Shown here: piece by piece, positions 45,972 through 55,769 of the stretch | Numbering within the stretch: position 1 is the first letter of the stretch | How the letters are laid out: every line of letters starts with the position of its first letter | Assembly (NCBI RefSeq): GCF_003970385.1 | Contig: NZ_RXZH01000008.1 | Coordinates: 62,001 to 126,000, forward strand | Source: Vibrio aquaticus | GTDB lineage: Bacteria > Pseudomonadota > Gammaproteobacteria > Enterobacterales > Vibrionaceae | Length of the DNA stretch: 64,000 nucleotides | Reading direction: 5' to 3' | Made by a program: the position numbers and the translations under genes | The notes under the pieces: model-generated | Database searches by the model: none | What the model was told of the DNA's origin: nothing | What the model saw: only the letters and a program-made list of their open reading frames with translations

Positions 45972-48514
45972 TTGGCCACCTCCAACTGCGAACGGTCACG
46001 TTTGGTGAACAGTGCGTAGAAGACAATAAGAATGGCTGAGCTGAAAAACAGGGTGATGCCGAATAAGACGATGGTTTCTTGGTAACCAAACAGGCTCAAG
46101 CTCAAACCAGCCAGCATTGGCCCAGTGATATTGCCGATACGCTCAGTCAGACGGAAAATACCGATGGTTTTGCCTTTATCGATGCCTTCGTTGGCAAGCA
46201 GCTCCATAACAAGTGGAATTTGAGGCGACACACTAATTCCGTGAGCGATGCCAATCATAATAACGATGAGCAACAGGCCAAGTGTTCCGGGCAACATCAT
46301 GACATTGACAAGCGCAAGACCAGAAAGCAGCCCACCAATCACAATGAATCGAATCTTGTTATTCCAACGATCCACTAAGAATGCGCTAAGTGGAGAGATA
46401 ATAATGATGGCGAGACCGTAGCTCATCATAACTCGACCAGATACGGCGCTGCTTTCACCTAGAGATTGCAAGTAAACAGGGCACAGGTAGTACAAGAAAC
46501 CCGTTAGAACGACCTTAGAAGGGATAGCGCTACAGAACGTAATCAGCGCAAAGTATTTGTTGCTAAGGAGCACTTTAAAGTCATTAAGGCTGACCGGTTT
46601 ACTCTGTGCATTCGTACCGCCGCGGCTAAAGAAATTCATGACAAACAGCACGCTCGCCAACGCAAGCACCGCCGCTAAGACAAACGTTACATGGTAGCCA
46701 AGCTTGTCGGCGACAATGCCACCGATCGCAGCGCCACACAGTGAGCCCGCGAAGAAGGCGGATAAAAACGTCGACATGCCTTTGGTGCGGTTTTTAGTGG
46801 TTGTTGTATCGGTGATATAGCCTTGCGCGGAAATAAACACGATACCGTAGCCAACCGCGGTATAAGCTCGAACGAGAAGCAGCAGCTCCAACGTTTGGCA
46901 TATTGCGGTTAACGCGAGCCCTGAACTGGTGATTAGGCCGCCAACAATTAATGACTTTCTGCGTCCGACTTTATCTGACCAGTAACCGGCAAAGGGCAGC
47001 GAAATTGCCCAGCAGAACATGAACAACGAGATAGGTAAGCTAGTAATTAAGCTTTCTGGAATCCACGACTGTGAATGGCTTAAGCTCGCGACAAAGTTCG
47101 GGAAAAACGCCAGTGATGCGGCTTCAGAAAAGACCAACATAAAGAGTGGTAAGCGGATAAAGCGGTAGTCTTGAACGCTTTGCGTTGTCAGTTCTTCATT
47201 ATTTCCATTGCGGCGGACGATGTTATTTAACGTGCCAACAATATTCCCTAGTTCATCTTTTGCTGAAACTTGAGCCACCCAACTGGCTTGGCCGCTTTTT
47301 ATACCGCGAAGAAGCTGCTTTATTTGGTGCCAAGGTTTAATGATCATGAAATTACAAACAAACAGGATAATTTCTATCACAATCAACGCGGAGGCAATTA
47401 GCACGGTCACCATATCCATCAAACTGTCTTCCAATAGTTGAGGAATGATGTTGGTATCCGTTGTCAGGCGAAGTTGAATGGTTGCCGAGTCGTCAATTGG
47501 AAGTGTAGAGGCGAATATAGAACTATCGTCGAACTGATAAGCTTGGTAATGATAGAGGTCATTACCGGCTTGTTGCAGTTGAATAGATAGAAGCTCAGGG
47601 TGCTGAGAAGTGTAGGCTGCAAATTCATCCTCTAAGCCATCTAATCGATTCAGTGGTACACCTTGCTCTAACAGACGTTTAATCATGCTAGACAGCGTGT
47701 CACCAATGACGTGAGACTTTTGCTCTAACTGAGTTTGGTAAGTGACGGAGAACTTATCCAGCGCTTGGTATGAACTCCCAATGTTAGAGGTAAAGGTAAG
47801 CACAATAGCGAGCGTAATAATCAATAATGGGAAGTAGTGGTCTCGGAATTGTTGCCACTGACTTTTCCCTTGAGCGCTGAAAAACGCTTGATGCGCGGCA
47901 TCGATACGTTGTTCATCGGTTGCGTTTGTTTGTTCTAATGCTTGCTGAGTCGCTTGTACCTTTTTAAGAATGAAGTCTAAACTAAAGTTTAAAGCAAAAT
48001 AGCCGAGGCCGGCAGTAAACAACACCCACAATAGGGTATCGACAATTTGCTGTGTGAGCAGAGTAGACTTGATGTTGTCGAGATAAGCAGTCGAGTAAAA
48101 GAGGTTAAGCTGTCCCTCTTTTTGTCCAAACGTATTGGTGATGTTAGCGCTGATCATACGCTCTACTTTGACATTTTCGCCAGCAGAATAGTGGGCGATA
48201 CCATTCTTATCGAGTACTTCGATCTTGGTGATCCCATCGACCAGGGCAAGACGCCTTTCCAATAACGATTGAATGTTTGAAATAGCGGTAAGCGGCAAAC
48301 CCAATGTCATTGCTTGTTTAATGTCATTGTCCGTTTCGTTTAGTACGACTTGATAGGTCGAATCGCTCGTCTGAGTTAGCCGCTTTTCAAAATTGAGGTA
48401 GTTAAGAGTGGTATTGAGGCCGTTGGAAAACAGCAAGACAGCGATGATCGCAAGTACGAGCTTAACGCGCAGCGAGAACAACGAACGTGACTTGTGATTC
48501 ATCGAGTTATCCAT
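45968..48514 (-). CDS. Sensor-HAMP-MFS fusion protein
   Basis: An 848-residue membrane protein with unusual architecture. A helix at about 19-40 and one at 157-183 enclose a first periplasmic domain of about 115 residues. After a short cytoplasmic stretch, helices at about 227-248 and 366-392 enclose a second periplasmic domain. A HAMP domain follows (about 392-437: KPWHQIKQLLRGIKSGQ, then SAKDELGNIVGTLNNIV). Residues about 453-840 form a full 12-helix MFS transporter with signature GYWSDKVGRRKSLIVG. No kinase, cyclase or methyl-accepting domain is present. The ATG has AAGGAAAG upstream. It follows clpV and leads the three-gene module with two binding proteins. Confidence 0.88.
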   Translation of the reverse strand: MDNSMNHKSRSLFSLRVKLVLAIIAVLLFSNGLNTTLNYLNFEKRLTQTSDSTYQVVLNETDNDIKQAMTLGLPLTAISNIQSLLERRLALVDGITKIEVLDKNGIAHYSAGENVKVERMISANITNTFGQKEGQLNLFYSTAYLDNIKSTLLTQQIVDTLLWVLFTAGLGYFALNFSLDFILKKVQATQQALEQTNATDEQRIDAAHQAFFSAQGKSQWQQFRDHYFPLLIITLAIVLTFTSNIGSSYQALDKFSVTYQTQLEQKSHVIGDTLSSMIKRLLEQGVPLNRLDGLEDEFAAYTSQHPELLSIQLQQAGNDLYHYQAYQFDDSSIFASTLPIDDSATIQLRLTTDTNIIPQLLEDSLMDMVTVLIASALIVIEIILFVCNFMIIKPWHQIKQLLRGIKSGQASWVAQVSAKDELGNIVGTLNNIVRRNGNNEELTTQSVQDYRFIRLPLFMLVFSEAASLAFFPNFVASLSHSQSWIPESLITSLPISLFMFCWAISLPFAGYWSDKVGRRKSLIVGGLITSSGLALTAICQTLELLLLVRAYTAVGYGIVFISAQGYITDTTTTKNRTKGMSTFLSAFFAGSLCGAAIGGIVADKLGYHVTFVLAAVLALASVLFVMNFFSRGGTNAQSKPVSLNDFKVLLSNKYFALITFCSAIPSKVVLTGFLYYLCPVYLQSLGESSAVSGRVMMSYGLAIIIISPLSAFLVDRWNNKIRFIVIGGLLSGLALVNVMMLPGTLGLLLIVIMIGIAHGISVSPQIPLVMELLANEGIDKGKTIGIFRLTERIGNITGPMLAGLSLSLFGYQETIVLFGITLFFSSAILIVFYALFTKRDRSQLEVAK

Positions 48515-48538
48515 TACAACTTTCCTTCGGCCCTATTA

Positions 48539-51151
48539 CTACTTGATCGTGAGCTCAAAGCCCGTTGCATTGTTTGCCGCAACAACAGAAACCTGCTCAA
48601 TTGGCTGCTGTTGGCTTAAGCGACTAATGCACTCTTCTGCGAGTTTAGGCATGAGTGAGCGATTGATGATCTGCTCCACAGCACGACCACCTGTGGTTGG
48701 GTCCGTGTTTTTACCGACAACAAAATCAACAAACCCCTCATCCCAAGTAAAGCTAGCTTGATATTGCTCTGCCAGTTTTTTCTTAATACGGTTGAGAGAA
48801 ATCTCGGTGATTTTACCTAGCTCTTCATCGTTCAACGGGTAGTAAGGGACGATGGTCGTACGACCAAGGAACGCCGGTTTGAAGTAATGCTGTAAGTCTG
48901 GACGAATACTCTCAAGCAGATCGTCGTTGCTCATACGTTCATCTTGGCTTTCACATGCATCACAAATGGCCTGATCAGCAGCATTGGAGGTCATGATGAT
49001 GATGGTGTTTTTGAAATCAACGGTACGACCTTCACTGTCTTTAATATGGCCTTTATCGAAGATTTGATAGAAAAGGTCATGGACACCTGGGTGTGCTTTT
49101 TCCATCTCATCAAGAAGAAGGACTGAATATGGATTTCTTCGGATAGCTTCTGTCAGCACGCCGCCTTCACCAAAGCCGACATAACCGGCAGGAGAGCCAA
49201 GCAGCATTGAGATTTTGTGCTCTTCCTTAAATTCAGTCATGTTGATGATGGTCATATCGTTGCTTCCACCATACAGTTGCTCCGCTAGCGCCATGGCGGT
49301 TTCTGTTTTACCGACACCACTTGGGCCACACATTAAGAACACACCGATAGGTTTGCGGCTGTCAGTTAAACCTGCACGTGAGATGCGTATCGCTTTTGCC
49401 AGTTCCTGTTTAGCAACGTCTTGACCAATAACTCGCTTGTCTAATTCTTCTTCTAAAGAAAGTAGGCGAGCGATCTCGTCACTCATCATGTTACCAACAG
49501 GGATGCCGGTCCAATTAGCAATGACTTGCGCGATGGTATTGTCATCGACCATCGCATTTACCAAGGGTTGCTCGCCTTGCAGTGTTGCAAGCTCATCCAA
49601 TGTATCGTTTAGCGCTTTCTGTTTGGTTAAGTCAGGCGCTTGGTCTTCATCGGCGTGGCTGATTGACTCTTGTAGCGCCTTAATCTTATCGACAAGCTCA
49701 ACTTCTTGTTCCCAACGTTTGTTAAAGGCTTCAAGTTCCAGCTCATTCGATTGAATAGTCGCAGTGAGTTCAGCGATTTCATCTTCAGCAATGCCAAACA
49801 AGGCATTCTCTTTTTCTAGCGCGGCTTTCTCATTATTTTGATAACGAATGCTTTGCTCTAAAGATTCAATGACTTCTGGTTTCGCGCCTTGTGTCAGTGC
49901 GATACGAGCACTGGCGGTGTCTAATAGGCTGATGGCTTTATCAGGCAGTTGGCGACTTGGTAAGTAACGGATAGAGAGGTGAACAGCGGCATCAATCGCG
50001 GATTCGGCGATAAATGCACCGTGGTGTTTTTGCAATGAGACTGCAACGCCGCGTAGCATCTGTTTCGCATCTTCTGCATTTGGCTCTTCAATCGAGACAA
50101 CTTGAAAACGGCGTGTAAGAGCAGGGTCTTTTTCGAAGTACTTTTTGTACTCAGCCCAAGTGGTTGCCGCAATGGTTTTAAACTCACCACGAGCTAGAGC
50201 AGGTTTGAGAAGGTTAGCGGCATCGTTTTGACCAGCTGCACCACCAGCGCCAATAAGCGTATGCGCTTCATCAATAAAGACGATAATAGGCACTTCGCTA
50301 TTTTTTACTTCATTGATGACATCTTTAAGGCGATTTTCAAACTCACCTTTGACGCTCGCACCGGCTTGAAGAAGACCTAAATCTAACGAGTGGATCTGAA
50401 CACCTTGCAGCGCACCGGGTACTTCATCTGCCGCAATGCGAAGTGCTAACCCTTCTACAACGGCTGTTTTACCGACCCCTGGTTCACCGACCATGATTGG
50501 GTTGTTTTGGCGCTTACGACAAAGAATATCGATGGCTTTACGAACTTCCGCATTACGCCCTGAAATGGGATCAATGTTTCCGTCAATCGCTTGCTGAGTC
50601 AGGTTTACCGTGTACTTGCTCAGTGCATCATTGCCTGTTGCTTGACCCGCTGATTGAGCTTCACCTGAGGCGGTGGTTTTAGCGCGCGCAACCGCTGTTT
50701 TGTTGATCAATCCTTGAAGTGATTCCAAAGAGACAGACTGCAGGCTTTCAAGCTGAAGTGTATTCACACCGAGTACGTTTTGCTGCAATAGGGCATGGAT
50801 TAAGTGCAGACTGATGATTTCCCCGTGACCGTAATTAACAGAGGCCAGCATCCAGGCATCTTTAACCAACTCAGTAAGTGCTTGGCTTAATGTTGGTTGA
50901 CCTTCATTTCCTTTAGGCAGGCGAGAAATTTTGCTCGAAAGTTCATTAACGATGTTGTCCTGAGAGAGATTTTGAGACTGAATCAAATTGCTCAGGTGCG
51001 TATCTTGTTGTGAGATTAGCTGTAGCAACCAATGTTCAACTTCGATAGACGCCACACCTTGGTTCATTGCCGCGCCGGCCGAGACTTCAAGTGCTTGTTT
51101 AAGCTCGGGTGACAGCTTGGCCACCAAATTAGTTAATGTTACTTGTGTCAT
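48539..51151 (-). CDS. clpV: T6SS disassembly ATPase ClpV (TssH)
   Basis: An 870-residue AAA+ unfoldase that recycles the contracted sheath. Clp-N domain (about residues 1-150), first ATPase with [15 protein letters not shown] and Walker [16 protein letters not shown], a middle coiled coil (about 400-520), second ATPase with [16 protein letters not shown] and [13 protein letters not shown], and a C-terminal ClpB-D2 domain. I use the ATG at 51151 with AAGGAT upstream; an in-frame extension of nine codons lacks support. Confidence 0.95.
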   Translation of the reverse strand: MTQVTLTNLVAKLSPELKQALEVSAGAAMNQGVASIEVEHWLLQLISQQDTHLSNLIQSQNLSQDNIVNELSSKISRLPKGNEGQPTLSQALTELVKDAWMLASVNYGHGEIISLHLIHALLQQNVLGVNTLQLESLQSVSLESLQGLINKTAVARAKTTASGEAQSAGQATGNDALSKYTVNLTQQAIDGNIDPISGRNAEVRKAIDILCRKRQNNPIMVGEPGVGKTAVVEGLALRIAADEVPGALQGVQIHSLDLGLLQAGASVKGEFENRLKDVINEVKNSEVPIIVFIDEAHTLIGAGGAAGQNDAANLLKPALARGEFKTIAATTWAEYKKYFEKDPALTRRFQVVSIEEPNAEDAKQMLRGVAVSLQKHHGAFIAESAIDAAVHLSIRYLPSRQLPDKAISLLDTASARIALTQGAKPEVIESLEQSIRYQNNEKAALEKENALFGIAEDEIAELTATIQSNELELEAFNKRWEQEVELVDKIKALQESISHADEDQAPDLTKQKALNDTLDELATLQGEQPLVNAMVDDNTIAQVIANWTGIPVGNMMSDEIARLLSLEEELDKRVIGQDVAKQELAKAIRISRAGLTDSRKPIGVFLMCGPSGVGKTETAMALAEQLYGGSNDMTIINMTEFKEEHKISMLLGSPAGYVGFGEGGVLTEAIRRNPYSVLLLDEMEKAHPGVHDLFYQIFDKGHIKDSEGRTVDFKNTIIIMTSNAADQAICDACESQDERMSNDDLLESIRPDLQHYFKPAFLGRTTIVPYYPLNDEELGKITEISLNRIKKKLAEQYQASFTWDEGFVDFVVGKNTDPTTGGRAVEQIINRSLMPKLAEECISRLSQQQPIEQVSVVAANNATGFELTIK

Positions 51152-51202
51152 ACATTTATCCTTGTATTTCAAAGTCACAGCGCTTTACAGCAACTGGCGC
51201 TC

Positions 51203-52132
51203 TTATTTGAGCAAAATACGAACCCTTTGCTGAGGCTTCCGCTCCGGAGCGAGGCAATCTACCTCGCCAAGTTTTGCCGCATTCATACGGCTTGAGGAAA
51301 GCTGTGGGCGTGCTAAATAAGCCCGCTTCACCTCTAGGTAAATCGATACTGGTGTGTTGTCTCTGAGATAGTGCTGAATCAGTTCGGTCATACAACCAGC
51401 CAGTTCGCGATCATTTTGTATATCGGTCAACTCTTGTTCATTCGCGGGTAAGATTGAGACCAACAGATGAGTAAAGTGCGTTAAGCAGGTTTTGCCAATG
51501 AGAAACCCCTGACCAATACGACTGTTGTATGCGCGATCTGTCCCCAAACGAGTCAGAGAGTCGTTTGGCAATTGTCTACGCTCAGATTGTTTGGTCGTGA
51601 CCTCAATTTGATAGGGAAAATAATCATTCAAAATCTGCTTTAGCGTTTTAATGTTGCGCGTTTGTTGATTAAGCAGCAGTGAATATTGGAATAGGTGCGA
51701 ATGCTGCTCTTTTAATGATGCGAGTTCGCGGAGCATTTGTGTTTTTTCAGGTGCAAGCTCGTCTTGCACCAATAACCACTGTTTGCTTTCAAGTTGAGCG
51801 GCAAGCTCAAAGTAACGTTGATTGAACACGTCCAAGAAATCTTTTAGCGCATGGTCATCATCGTGAAGCGAAAGTAACAGTTCCTCGTAGATATAATAAG
51901 GAATGACCCCTTTAACACCAGATAGCGCCTCTTTGGCGAGACGAAATTTAGCGCGATTATCTTTAAGCGAGAAATATTGGATCTCGCTGGCGTCACCCGT
52001 TGGCATGGCCTCGGCCTTCAGTACGATATGTATCCTTTGTTCAGAGCTCGCGATGAAGTGCGTCAATAAACGCATTGCTTGAACAAAGTCGTACTTTTGA
52101 GGTTGTTGGCTGAGGTCGTGAATGAGCGTCAT
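51203..52132 (-). CDS. tssG: T6SS baseplate protein TssG
   Basis: A 309-residue cytoplasmic baseplate wedge component partnering TssF. The opening KYDFVQAMRLLTHFIAS is typical, as are FSLKDNRAKFRLA and GVIPYYIYEELL (the usual GxxGPLP region is altered). I use the ATG at 52132 with GGGAG upstream; a start ten codons earlier would overlap tssF. It is followed by clpV after 51 bases. Confidence 0.9.
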   Translation of the reverse strand: MTLIHDLSQQPQKYDFVQAMRLLTHFIASSEQRIHIVLKAEAMPTGDASEIQYFSLKDNRAKFRLAKEALSGVKGVIPYYIYEELLLSLHDDDHALKDFLDVFNQRYFELAAQLESKQWLLVQDELAPEKTQMLRELASLKEQHSHLFQYSLLLNQQTRNIKTLKQILNDYFPYQIEVTTKQSERRQLPNDSLTRLGTDRAYNSRIGQGFLIGKTCLTHFTHLLVSILPANEQELTDIQNDRELAGCMTELIQHYLRDNTPVSIYLEVKRAYLARPQLSSSRMNAAKLGEVDCLAPERKPQQRVRILLK

Positions 52133-52149
52133 GTTATCTCCCGTATCCA

Positions 52150-53901
52150 TTAAAGCGCGCATTGGCTTCCGTGGAATTTCGGGTAGCGTTTAACGTAACC
52201 GTCTCGGCCATACACACGAATAGAAAGCTGAATATAGCGGTCGAAACTGCAATATTGTTGGAAGAAACGATTGAGAACATCACTAAAGGCTAAGAACCCA
52301 GTTTGGCTATCAAGCATTACTTCGATTTCGGTTCCCGGACAAAATACATTTTTTCCGAGAATACGCACCGCCGAAACCTGAGAACGGAAGTTAACCTCTC
52401 GTATCGTTTGTATCTCGTCACTTGAAACTTGGTTTCGACTACATAGTTGAAGCATCTGTTTGAGTGCTTCTGCTGGATCTTGGCTGTGCAATAAAGAAGT
52501 GAAGTTTGCATTGAGCAATGCGATGAATTGCCAATGGAGCTGACTGTCATTCTCTTTTTTGATTGGAGAACTTGGCGGATAAATCGCATTAAATGCACCC
52601 GGCAAGTTAATGTTTTCAAGACATTCAAACTCACCTTGGACTGAACAAGCGGTTTTCCCGTTGCTGCACAGGAGTCGAGTCCCGTAAAGGCGATTGAATT
52701 CGAGTTCTTGCTGGTTCTGCAGAGAAATCGCTAACCGAAACTCATTGTTGCTATCACGCAAACTCTGCCAGTGGTCAGCCTGTTTATCAGAGCGGTAACT
52801 GTCTTTAAATAGTGGCACCAACAGTTTTTCGCCCATCGGGGTAATTTCAAATACTTCTTTTACTTCAACGATCTCAATATCATCATCACTGTGTGAATCC
52901 GCATTCACCGGGATACTGAGACTACGTTGATCATAACTGGTCGGTTCGCCTGTTTTATCAAACAAATTGATCGCTGGAACAATGTTGAGCTTAAATACAT
53001 GACGGTCGAAAAGGCGGATAAACTCACTCGGCAAGCTGTGCATGAATAAGTTTAATACCACCTCAGACTCATCGAAGCTTGTTAGAGCGTTGCCAAACTC
53101 ATGGATTCGGAAAAATTGACGTTTTTCCTTAAAGAAGAAAAATTCACTGACCAATTGAAAACCAGAGAACTGATTGCCTTTTTGAGGCAAAAAGCGGAAC
53201 GCTTCGTCGCTAACACGGTTAGTTAACAGGCTAGGGTCAAGAACCACATGGTTTTCACCACTCACATCCGACACTGAAATCGCTTGGGTCTCAGCAAGCA
53301 ACAATTCAACCAAAGAATCAGCGTTGTTTTCGAAACCTTGCACAAATAGGTCGAGCGTATCGCAGCTCAAGGCACTGAAGTGAGTATCCGGATCTTGCGT
53401 CGATAACTTAATTTGAATAACGCCGGTTGTCAGTTCGGTCCCTTTAGGGCGATTGAATTTAAACGGCGCGCTCGATGCGTAGGTATCGGTAATTGCAAAA
53501 GGGGTAGTGGATAAATCATCGACGGTTGCGAAGGTGCACTCTTTGCCTTGTGCGTTCGCGGTGAACTGAGAGCCTAAAGGCAAAAGGGTAGATTCAGAGA
53601 GATCGGCATCTTCGGCCAATTCTAAATACGCCACACTAGGAATTGTTTGGATGTAACTCGGATAAAGTAACCCTAAAAGGCCTTCCGTCACTTCCGGTAA
53701 CTGTTCAGTGAGCTTTTTCTCTACAGAAGCATTGAGTAACGCAACGCCATCAAGTAGGCGCGCAAGACTTGGATCTTCAATCTGACCTTGATGAATGTTT
53801 AAGCGTTCTGCGTGGCTAGAGTGTTGTTGACCAAACTGACCTAAGGCACGGCGAACTAAGGTGAGTTCTTGTTCGTAGTAGCGCAATAACGGATCACTCA
53901 T
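52150..53901 (-). CDS. tssF: T6SS baseplate protein TssF
   Basis: A 583-residue cytoplasmic baseplate wedge component. The family start is LLRYYEQELTLVRRALGQFG, then DPSLARLLDGVALLNASVEK and LLGLLYPSYIQTIPSVAYLE. The C-terminal part includes GTEIEVMLDSQTGFLAFSDV and the usual end with RVYGRDGYVKRYP. Length is normal. It overlaps tssE by eight bases. Confidence 0.93.
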   Translation of the reverse strand: MSDPLLRYYEQELTLVRRALGQFGQQHSSHAERLNIHQGQIEDPSLARLLDGVALLNASVEKKLTEQLPEVTEGLLGLLYPSYIQTIPSVAYLELAEDADLSESTLLPLGSQFTANAQGKECTFATVDDLSTTPFAITDTYASSAPFKFNRPKGTELTTGVIQIKLSTQDPDTHFSALSCDTLDLFVQGFENNADSLVELLLAETQAISVSDVSGENHVVLDPSLLTNRVSDEAFRFLPQKGNQFSGFQLVSEFFFFKEKRQFFRIHEFGNALTSFDESEVVLNLFMHSLPSEFIRLFDRHVFKLNIVPAINLFDKTGEPTSYDQRSLSIPVNADSHSDDDIEIVEVKEVFEITPMGEKLLVPLFKDSYRSDKQADHWQSLRDSNNEFRLAISLQNQQELEFNRLYGTRLLCSNGKTACSVQGEFECLENINLPGAFNAIYPPSSPIKKENDSQLHWQFIALLNANFTSLLHSQDPAEALKQMLQLCSRNQVSSDEIQTIREVNFRSQVSAVRILGKNVFCPGTEIEVMLDSQTGFLAFSDVLNRFFQQYCSFDRYIQLSIRVYGRDGYVKRYPKFHGSQCAL

Positions 53902-54319
53902 AACTATCCTCCGTCATTATGGTTTTTAAATTGTTCAAAGAGATTTTGGAGTCAAAGATAAGTTCTTTAAGACCTTGGGCGGTGTTTGCCTTGGCTACGA
54001 TGCTAAAAGTGATTGCGTTTTCACTCTCTTTACGCTCGTTCAACTCGACTAATACATGAGTCAATCGAGGTTCAAAATGGGAGATGTATCGCTCTAAACG
54101 CAAAGCAAGCTGAGTTTGGTCTAAGCTCGCGCTGAGTAGCTGAACATCTTCGATACCGAAACGGAAGTTAGAGCGCTGCAATTCGATGAAGCGGTCATCA
54201 ATATCAACCAATGACGCTTCAGACTCAAACAGGCGCGTAAGATGGTATTTGATGTCATCGAGTTCAGAATTGGTCGATGACTCACTGTTAGGTTGAATAA
54301 ACGCTTGCCAAAAACTCAT
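53894..54319 (-). CDS. tssE: T6SS baseplate protein TssE (gp25-like)
   Basis: A 141-residue gp25-like protein that starts sheath polymerisation at the baseplate. The gp25 core is visible: DIKYHLTRLFESEASLVDID at about residue 23 and ALRLERYISHFEPRLTHVLV at about residue 70, with the Glu-Pro-Arg triad expected for the family. It shares one base with the preceding TssC-like gene. Confidence 0.9.
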   Translation of the reverse strand: MSFWQAFIQPNSESSTNSELDDIKYHLTRLFESEASLVDIDDRFIELQRSNFRFGIEDVQLLSASLDQTQLALRLERYISHFEPRLTHVLVELNERKESENAITFSIVAKANTAQGLKELIFDSKISLNNLKTIMTEDSYE

Positions 54320-55716
54320 TACGCTACCTCATCAAACTCGGTGGTCAGAACCACTTCGCCAGAGAAATGATCGTATTGGTACTGTGGCACCATACGGAGC
54401 GTACATGAAAAGCTACCCGCACTATGAGGTGACTCAATGATGGAAACCTTGGCAAAACTCAGCGGATACTTCGACAGTGTTTCTTCATTAGCGAAAGAGA
54501 CGTTACTCGAAAACTTTTCTATCCAATGGGTGAGGAAAAGTTCACACTCGGCTGCAGTGTTGAAACTACCAATCATCTCTCTAACTTGAACTTTGAGGTA
54601 GTGGGCAATACGACACGACATAAGACTGGTTTGAATTTGTGTGAGCACTTTTTCGTTGTCGGTCGTGCCGCTCATCCAAATCGAGTTGTTACCATTAAAG
54701 TAATATTTATCGCTGAGTGCACTTTTGCTCAGTGGTATAAAACCGTTCTGTGCATAGAACGTAGAGATTTGACCAAACAACACCACATCAGTTTCTGGTT
54801 TAGTTAAAAACAGGCTAGGGTGGTCTTCAATGTTCACCAGCGCCCCTTGATATTTATCGTTCCAGCGTGATTTCAAAAAACCGAACCAGTTAACTCGGTG
54901 ATACTCGCGCATAACGGTTGCTACGAAGGCGAAGGTGGCATTTCCCCATAACCCTTGTCCTGATTCGTTGTAGATAAACCCAACTTTCTGGTTTTGGTAG
55001 CGAGAGCGCATGCGAATTGAAGGCATGACTAAGCCTAAAAACTTAGACGATGTTTTCTCGCGCAATGTTTGCCATGGCTGGTGGTCTTCACCGTGAAGAA
55101 TTTTGTTGATTCGTTTGGTGTCAGAAAGCCAGTCGGCACGAGACTGTACAAAGAAGTCTTCATCAGGTGAGAACAACATCGGGCAAAGCGTTAGTTCGCC
55201 AAGCTTGCTTAACAATTCGATGGTAAAGAGATCATCGTAATCCGCATCAAAATCCATATCGAGTGAAATTTTGTGAGTGAACATGATGCAACCAAAAGGT
55301 TGTCCACCTAAAGTGTTGAGCTCACGATTGCCTATTTTATTAAACAGGTCCGTGGCCTTAATGGTGTAGGCTTGGTTGAGATCACTCGACACTTCACCCC
55401 AAGACATATCCAACAACTTAAGTCGGGTTTTGTTCTTATTGATTGGTAACTTTGCCAAGCCCTCTAAGCCTAACCAGCTAGCATGCAGGTTCTGAAAGTC
55501 AGGTTGATGAATCACACTGTCGAGTTGCTCGGATAGAGCATTGTCGAGTTCAACAATCAAAGAGGAAATGGTGCTTAACAGTCGCCCCTTGCTTGAAAGT
55601 GCATCAGGCGCTATTTCAGATAGCATTGAGAGAGATTCTTTTAAAAAATCACTGTCAGTGCTGTCTAATGCGGTGAAATCAGATTGCCATTGATAATCAA
55701 GATTCATATCCAACAT
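54319..55716 (-). CDS. Second TssC-like large sheath protein
   Basis: A 465-residue homologue of TssC (EvpB/VipB family), aligned along nearly its whole length with the canonical TssC upstream: LSEQLDSVIHQPDFQNLHAS against LSQQLSQVMQQKDFQKLEGS, the GGQPFG turn against GGEPYG, and the C-terminal ECELFLTHWIEKF. Aromatic and acidic positions differ widely, so it has its own role, perhaps a minor sheath, baseplate-adjacent or cap subunit (inference). The start may be the ATG at 55716 (AAGGA two bases away) or at 55707. It overlaps tssE by one base. Confidence 0.82.
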   Translation of the reverse strand: MLDMNLDYQWQSDFTALDSTDSDFLKESLSMLSEIAPDALSSKGRLLSTISSLIVELDNALSEQLDSVIHQPDFQNLHASWLGLEGLAKLPINKNKTRLKLLDMSWGEVSSDLNQAYTIKATDLFNKIGNRELNTLGGQPFGCIMFTHKISLDMDFDADYDDLFTIELLSKLGELTLCPMLFSPDEDFFVQSRADWLSDTKRINKILHGEDHQPWQTLREKTSSKFLGLVMPSIRMRSRYQNQKVGFIYNESGQGLWGNATFAFVATVMREYHRVNWFGFLKSRWNDKYQGALVNIEDHPSLFLTKPETDVVLFGQISTFYAQNGFIPLSKSALSDKYYFNGNNSIWMSGTTDNEKVLTQIQTSLMSCRIAHYLKVQVREMIGSFNTAAECELFLTHWIEKFSSNVSFANEETLSKYPLSFAKVSIIESPHSAGSFSCTLRMVPQYQYDHFSGEVVLTTEFDEVA

Positions 55717-55742
55717 CGTCCTTGAAAAATAATGGGGAAATA

Positions 55743-55761
55743 AGGCCGGACAAGCCGGCCT
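55743..55761 (-). promoter_or_regulatory. GC-rich hairpin between tssC and the TssC-like gene
   Basis: AGGCCGG and CCGGCCT form a seven-base-pair stem with a five-base loop, nine bases past the tssC stop. On the minus strand TTATTTCCCC follows, a weak T-rich tract. It probably lowers read-through into the downstream baseplate genes or protects the abundant hcp-tssB-tssC message. Confidence 0.6.
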
Positions 55762-55769
55762 ATAGAGGA

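Noticed and set aside
54526..54807. A 93-residue plus-strand frame in the second TssC-like gene, considered as a possible immunity or antisense gene
   Set aside because: No ribosome site, no promoter and unusual composition; the minus-strand frame is clearly homologous to TssC.
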